This document shows, one piece after another, positions 62,606-64,000 of a DNA stretch of 64,000 bases. How positions within the stretch are numbered: position 1 is the first letter of the stretch; each line of letters begins with the position of its first letter. The translations under genes were made by a program, and so were the position numbers. The notes beneath the pieces are model-generated. The model worked only from the letters and a program-made list of their open reading frames with translations, made no database searches and was not told the origin of the DNA. The DNA lies in the NCBI RefSeq assembly GCF_035046485.1, contig NC_085137.1, positions 477,053,396 to 477,117,395 on the forward strand, read 5' to 3'. The stretch comes from Aedes albopictus. Its lineage: Eukaryota; Arthropoda; Insecta; Diptera; Culicidae.

Positions 62606-62809
62606 TACCTGTACATCCGGTAGAAACTCTATACCTGGAACCGCTATTAGGAAAACTACCTTTCCCCTGTTTCTGTGGACGAAACCCTACTGGTAAACCT
62701 TGGCCAATCAAGTCTATGCTGTTAATTGATTCCGTCGAACCTCATTTAACTACTCGGGGTGAACTTGACACCGAGGTAATCTCAGGCAATTTTTTAAAAG
62801 TAATCGCAG
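62606..62809. other. Short unassigned stretch
   Basis: No motif beyond ordinary composition. It leads into G-rich cryptic repeats. Confidence 0.35.
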
Positions 62810-63115
62810 AATCTACCAGAGGAGTTCCAGAAGGTCATAAGGGCGTTTCAGAGGGCTTCAGGTGGTAATAACAGATCTCAGGAGCGTTTCAAGGAGTTCC
62901 AGGTGCTTTCTAGGGATACCAGATGGTCTCAAAGGGGTTTCAAAGGGTCTCAGGTGCGCTGAAAGGAATCCCAGAATCTACCAGAGGAGTCCCAGATGGT
63001 CGTAAGGGCGTTTTAGAGGGTCTCAGGGGTCGTAGAAGGAATCTCAGAATCTACCAGAGGAGTCACAGAAGATCGTAAGGGCGCTTCAGAGGGATTCAGA
63101 TGGTACTTAGAGATC
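62810..63115 (+). repeat. Cryptic G-rich repeat with three related units
   Basis: CAGAATCTACCAGAGGAGTC-like sequence followed by CAGAAGGTCGTAAGGGCG recurs at 62810, 62972 and 63047. The rest is GTTTCAGGGGTCTCAG-type cryptic repeat. Confidence 0.85.
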
Positions 63116-63285
63116 TCAGTCGAGTCAAGTACAAGACACTGAAGACGACCTTACAGTTGAGGTCGAAATACGTATCTGTCAAAGGATGCAAATTCTTAGT
63201 GGAATTCAAAGGAACCGTACTCAACCCGATTTTTTTTTAATTTACAGATATTCCCCTAACAAGCCCAGGTTAATCATCAAAATTT
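63116..63285 (+). repeat. Inverted-repeat module, orientation 2
   Basis: GTCGAGTCAAGTACAAGACA at the left and GTACTCAACCCGATTTTTTT at the right form inverted ends. Inside are GACCTTACAGTTGAGGTCGA and AAGGATGCAAATTCTTAGTG. The right flank ACAGATATTCCCCTAACAAG is shared with the module at 16.2 kb, but the inside is reversed relative to that flank. Confidence 0.8.
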
Positions 63286-63765
63286 CAGGGGCGTTTCAAG
63301 GTGTCCCAGGGGTTTTCAAGGAATACCAGATGGTCTCCAGCTTTCAGTGGGTCTAAAGGGCGTTTCCAGGAGGTAGTCCCAGGGAGTTCGGGTGTGATTA
63401 AAGGGTTCTCTGGGGGTTCTAGGGTTGATCCAGATAGTCTCAAGGGCATTTCAGGCACTCTCCATGAGGGGTCCCAGGAGTAGGTGTTTCAGCAGAGTCC
63501 CAGCAGGTCTCGACGGCGCTTAAGGAGGTCTCAGTGGCGTTCCACGGAGTCTCTGGGAGCTCTTTTTCGGATTCCAGAGAGTTTCAGGAGGGCACTTGGT
63601 ACTTTCAGGGCGTTTCAGTGGGTCTCAGAGGGTGCCAAAAGACCTAATGAGCCCTTCAACGGCTCTCAGGGTGTTTCAGAGGAGTTCCAGTGGGTCTCAG
63701 GAGCGTTTCAGGAGGGTTTAGGGGTGTTTCACGGTATCCAATGGGGTTTCAGGGAGTTAGCCACA
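63286..63765 (+). repeat. Cryptic G-rich repeat
   Basis: GTTTCAGGGCGTTTCAGTGG and GGTCTCAGGAGCG-like sequence. The open frame 63484-63885 arises from this composition. Confidence 0.85.
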
Positions 63766-64000
63766 TTAATTATGCCTGCAAAAGAGGCTGCACAGCTATA
63801 TAGCGGTTATGCCAGTAAGCGCATGCTTCTTGCTGGTGTCATCTCGTCAGCACTAAGGTCCGCCAGGTTTAGGGCACGATGCTAAGTACCAAAAGTGGCC
63901 ATGGTAAGCTTGAAAGAATTACAGTTTAATTAACCTGAGAGTTACAAGTGCGTACCGTACCGTGTCACACGATGTGCTCTGCGTCGTCACTGGTATGATG
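63766..64000. other. Short unassigned stretch to the window end
   Basis: Non-repetitive by eye, with no motif recognised in the 235 bases available. Confidence 0.35.

Noticed and set aside
1..64000. A new multi-gene system (defence, biosynthetic or symbiont-derived)
   Set aside because: No cluster of non-transposon coding genes exists in the window. The novelty is in repeat and transposon architecture.

Overview
The window looks like gene-poor chromosomal DNA from a mosquito, most probably an Aedes species. The genus is inferred from content: tRNA-derived SINEs of a Feilai-like type, decayed R1/LOA-like and RTE-like non-LTR retrotransposons, a Penelope-like element, many short inverted-repeat (MITE) transposons with G/C runs, and long stretches of cryptically simple DNA. 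I found no intact protein-coding gene that I can defend. Every recognisable protein match is a broken retroelement, and long open frames elsewhere fall in simple-sequence DNA or are unremarkable. The window is best read as an intergenic or intronic block built by repeated nested insertion.

Layout. 0-1 kb: a 9-bp satellite running off the left edge. 1.2-1.8 kb: a 310-bp tandem duplication. 3.9-7.1 kb: an R1/LOA-like non-LTR remnant on the minus strand. 7.3-8.2 kb: a hAT-type MITE, a SINE and a G/C-run MITE. 8.7-10.6 kb: an RTE-like reverse transcriptase fragment that lost its catalytic motif, is split by a TA-flanked MITE and has a SINE at its 3' end. 10.7-11.8 kb: two inverted-repeat elements. 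13.7-14.0 kb: a 366-bp near-perfect hairpin. 14.2-21.0 kb: a cryptic CACT-type array interrupted by a 4.1-kb TIR element that itself holds a SINE and a satellite-bearing repeat. 21-24 kb: cryptic simple DNA. 26.2-28.8 kb: two halves of RTE-like reverse transcriptase in permuted order. 29.5-33.6 kb: a 2.67-kb foldback or Mutator-like element inside another TA element, then 130-bp tandem repeats. 34.6-36.5 kb: a Penelope-like element split by a TTAA MITE, next to a non-LTR endonuclease fragment. 37-41.6 kb: more MITEs.

41.9-50.3 kb is a nest: an outer inverted-repeat pair encloses a 7.0-kb hAT-like element with a perfect 8-bp target duplication. That element holds a 2.4-kb satellite, four smaller elements and a reverse-transcriptase scrap. 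51.9-59.0 kb is a GA-rich cryptic array. It was invaded by a 2.6-kb repeat with an internal higher-order satellite, then by a second repeat, then by a 347-bp MITE that carries a tRNA-like sequence. An uninterrupted paralogue of that MITE's target site lies at 27.4 kb. 61.0-62.6 kb is a TA element with mirror-image G-rich and C-rich arrays and a nested SINE.

The parts do not form a pathway. What they share is insertion history, which target-site duplications let one order. The most interesting objects are elements that carry satellites or tRNA-like genes as cargo, the long hairpin, and the foldback element whose termini are tandem repeats. Family names are from memory of sequence motifs and were not checked against any database. 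Boundaries are hand-counted and may be off by a few bases.
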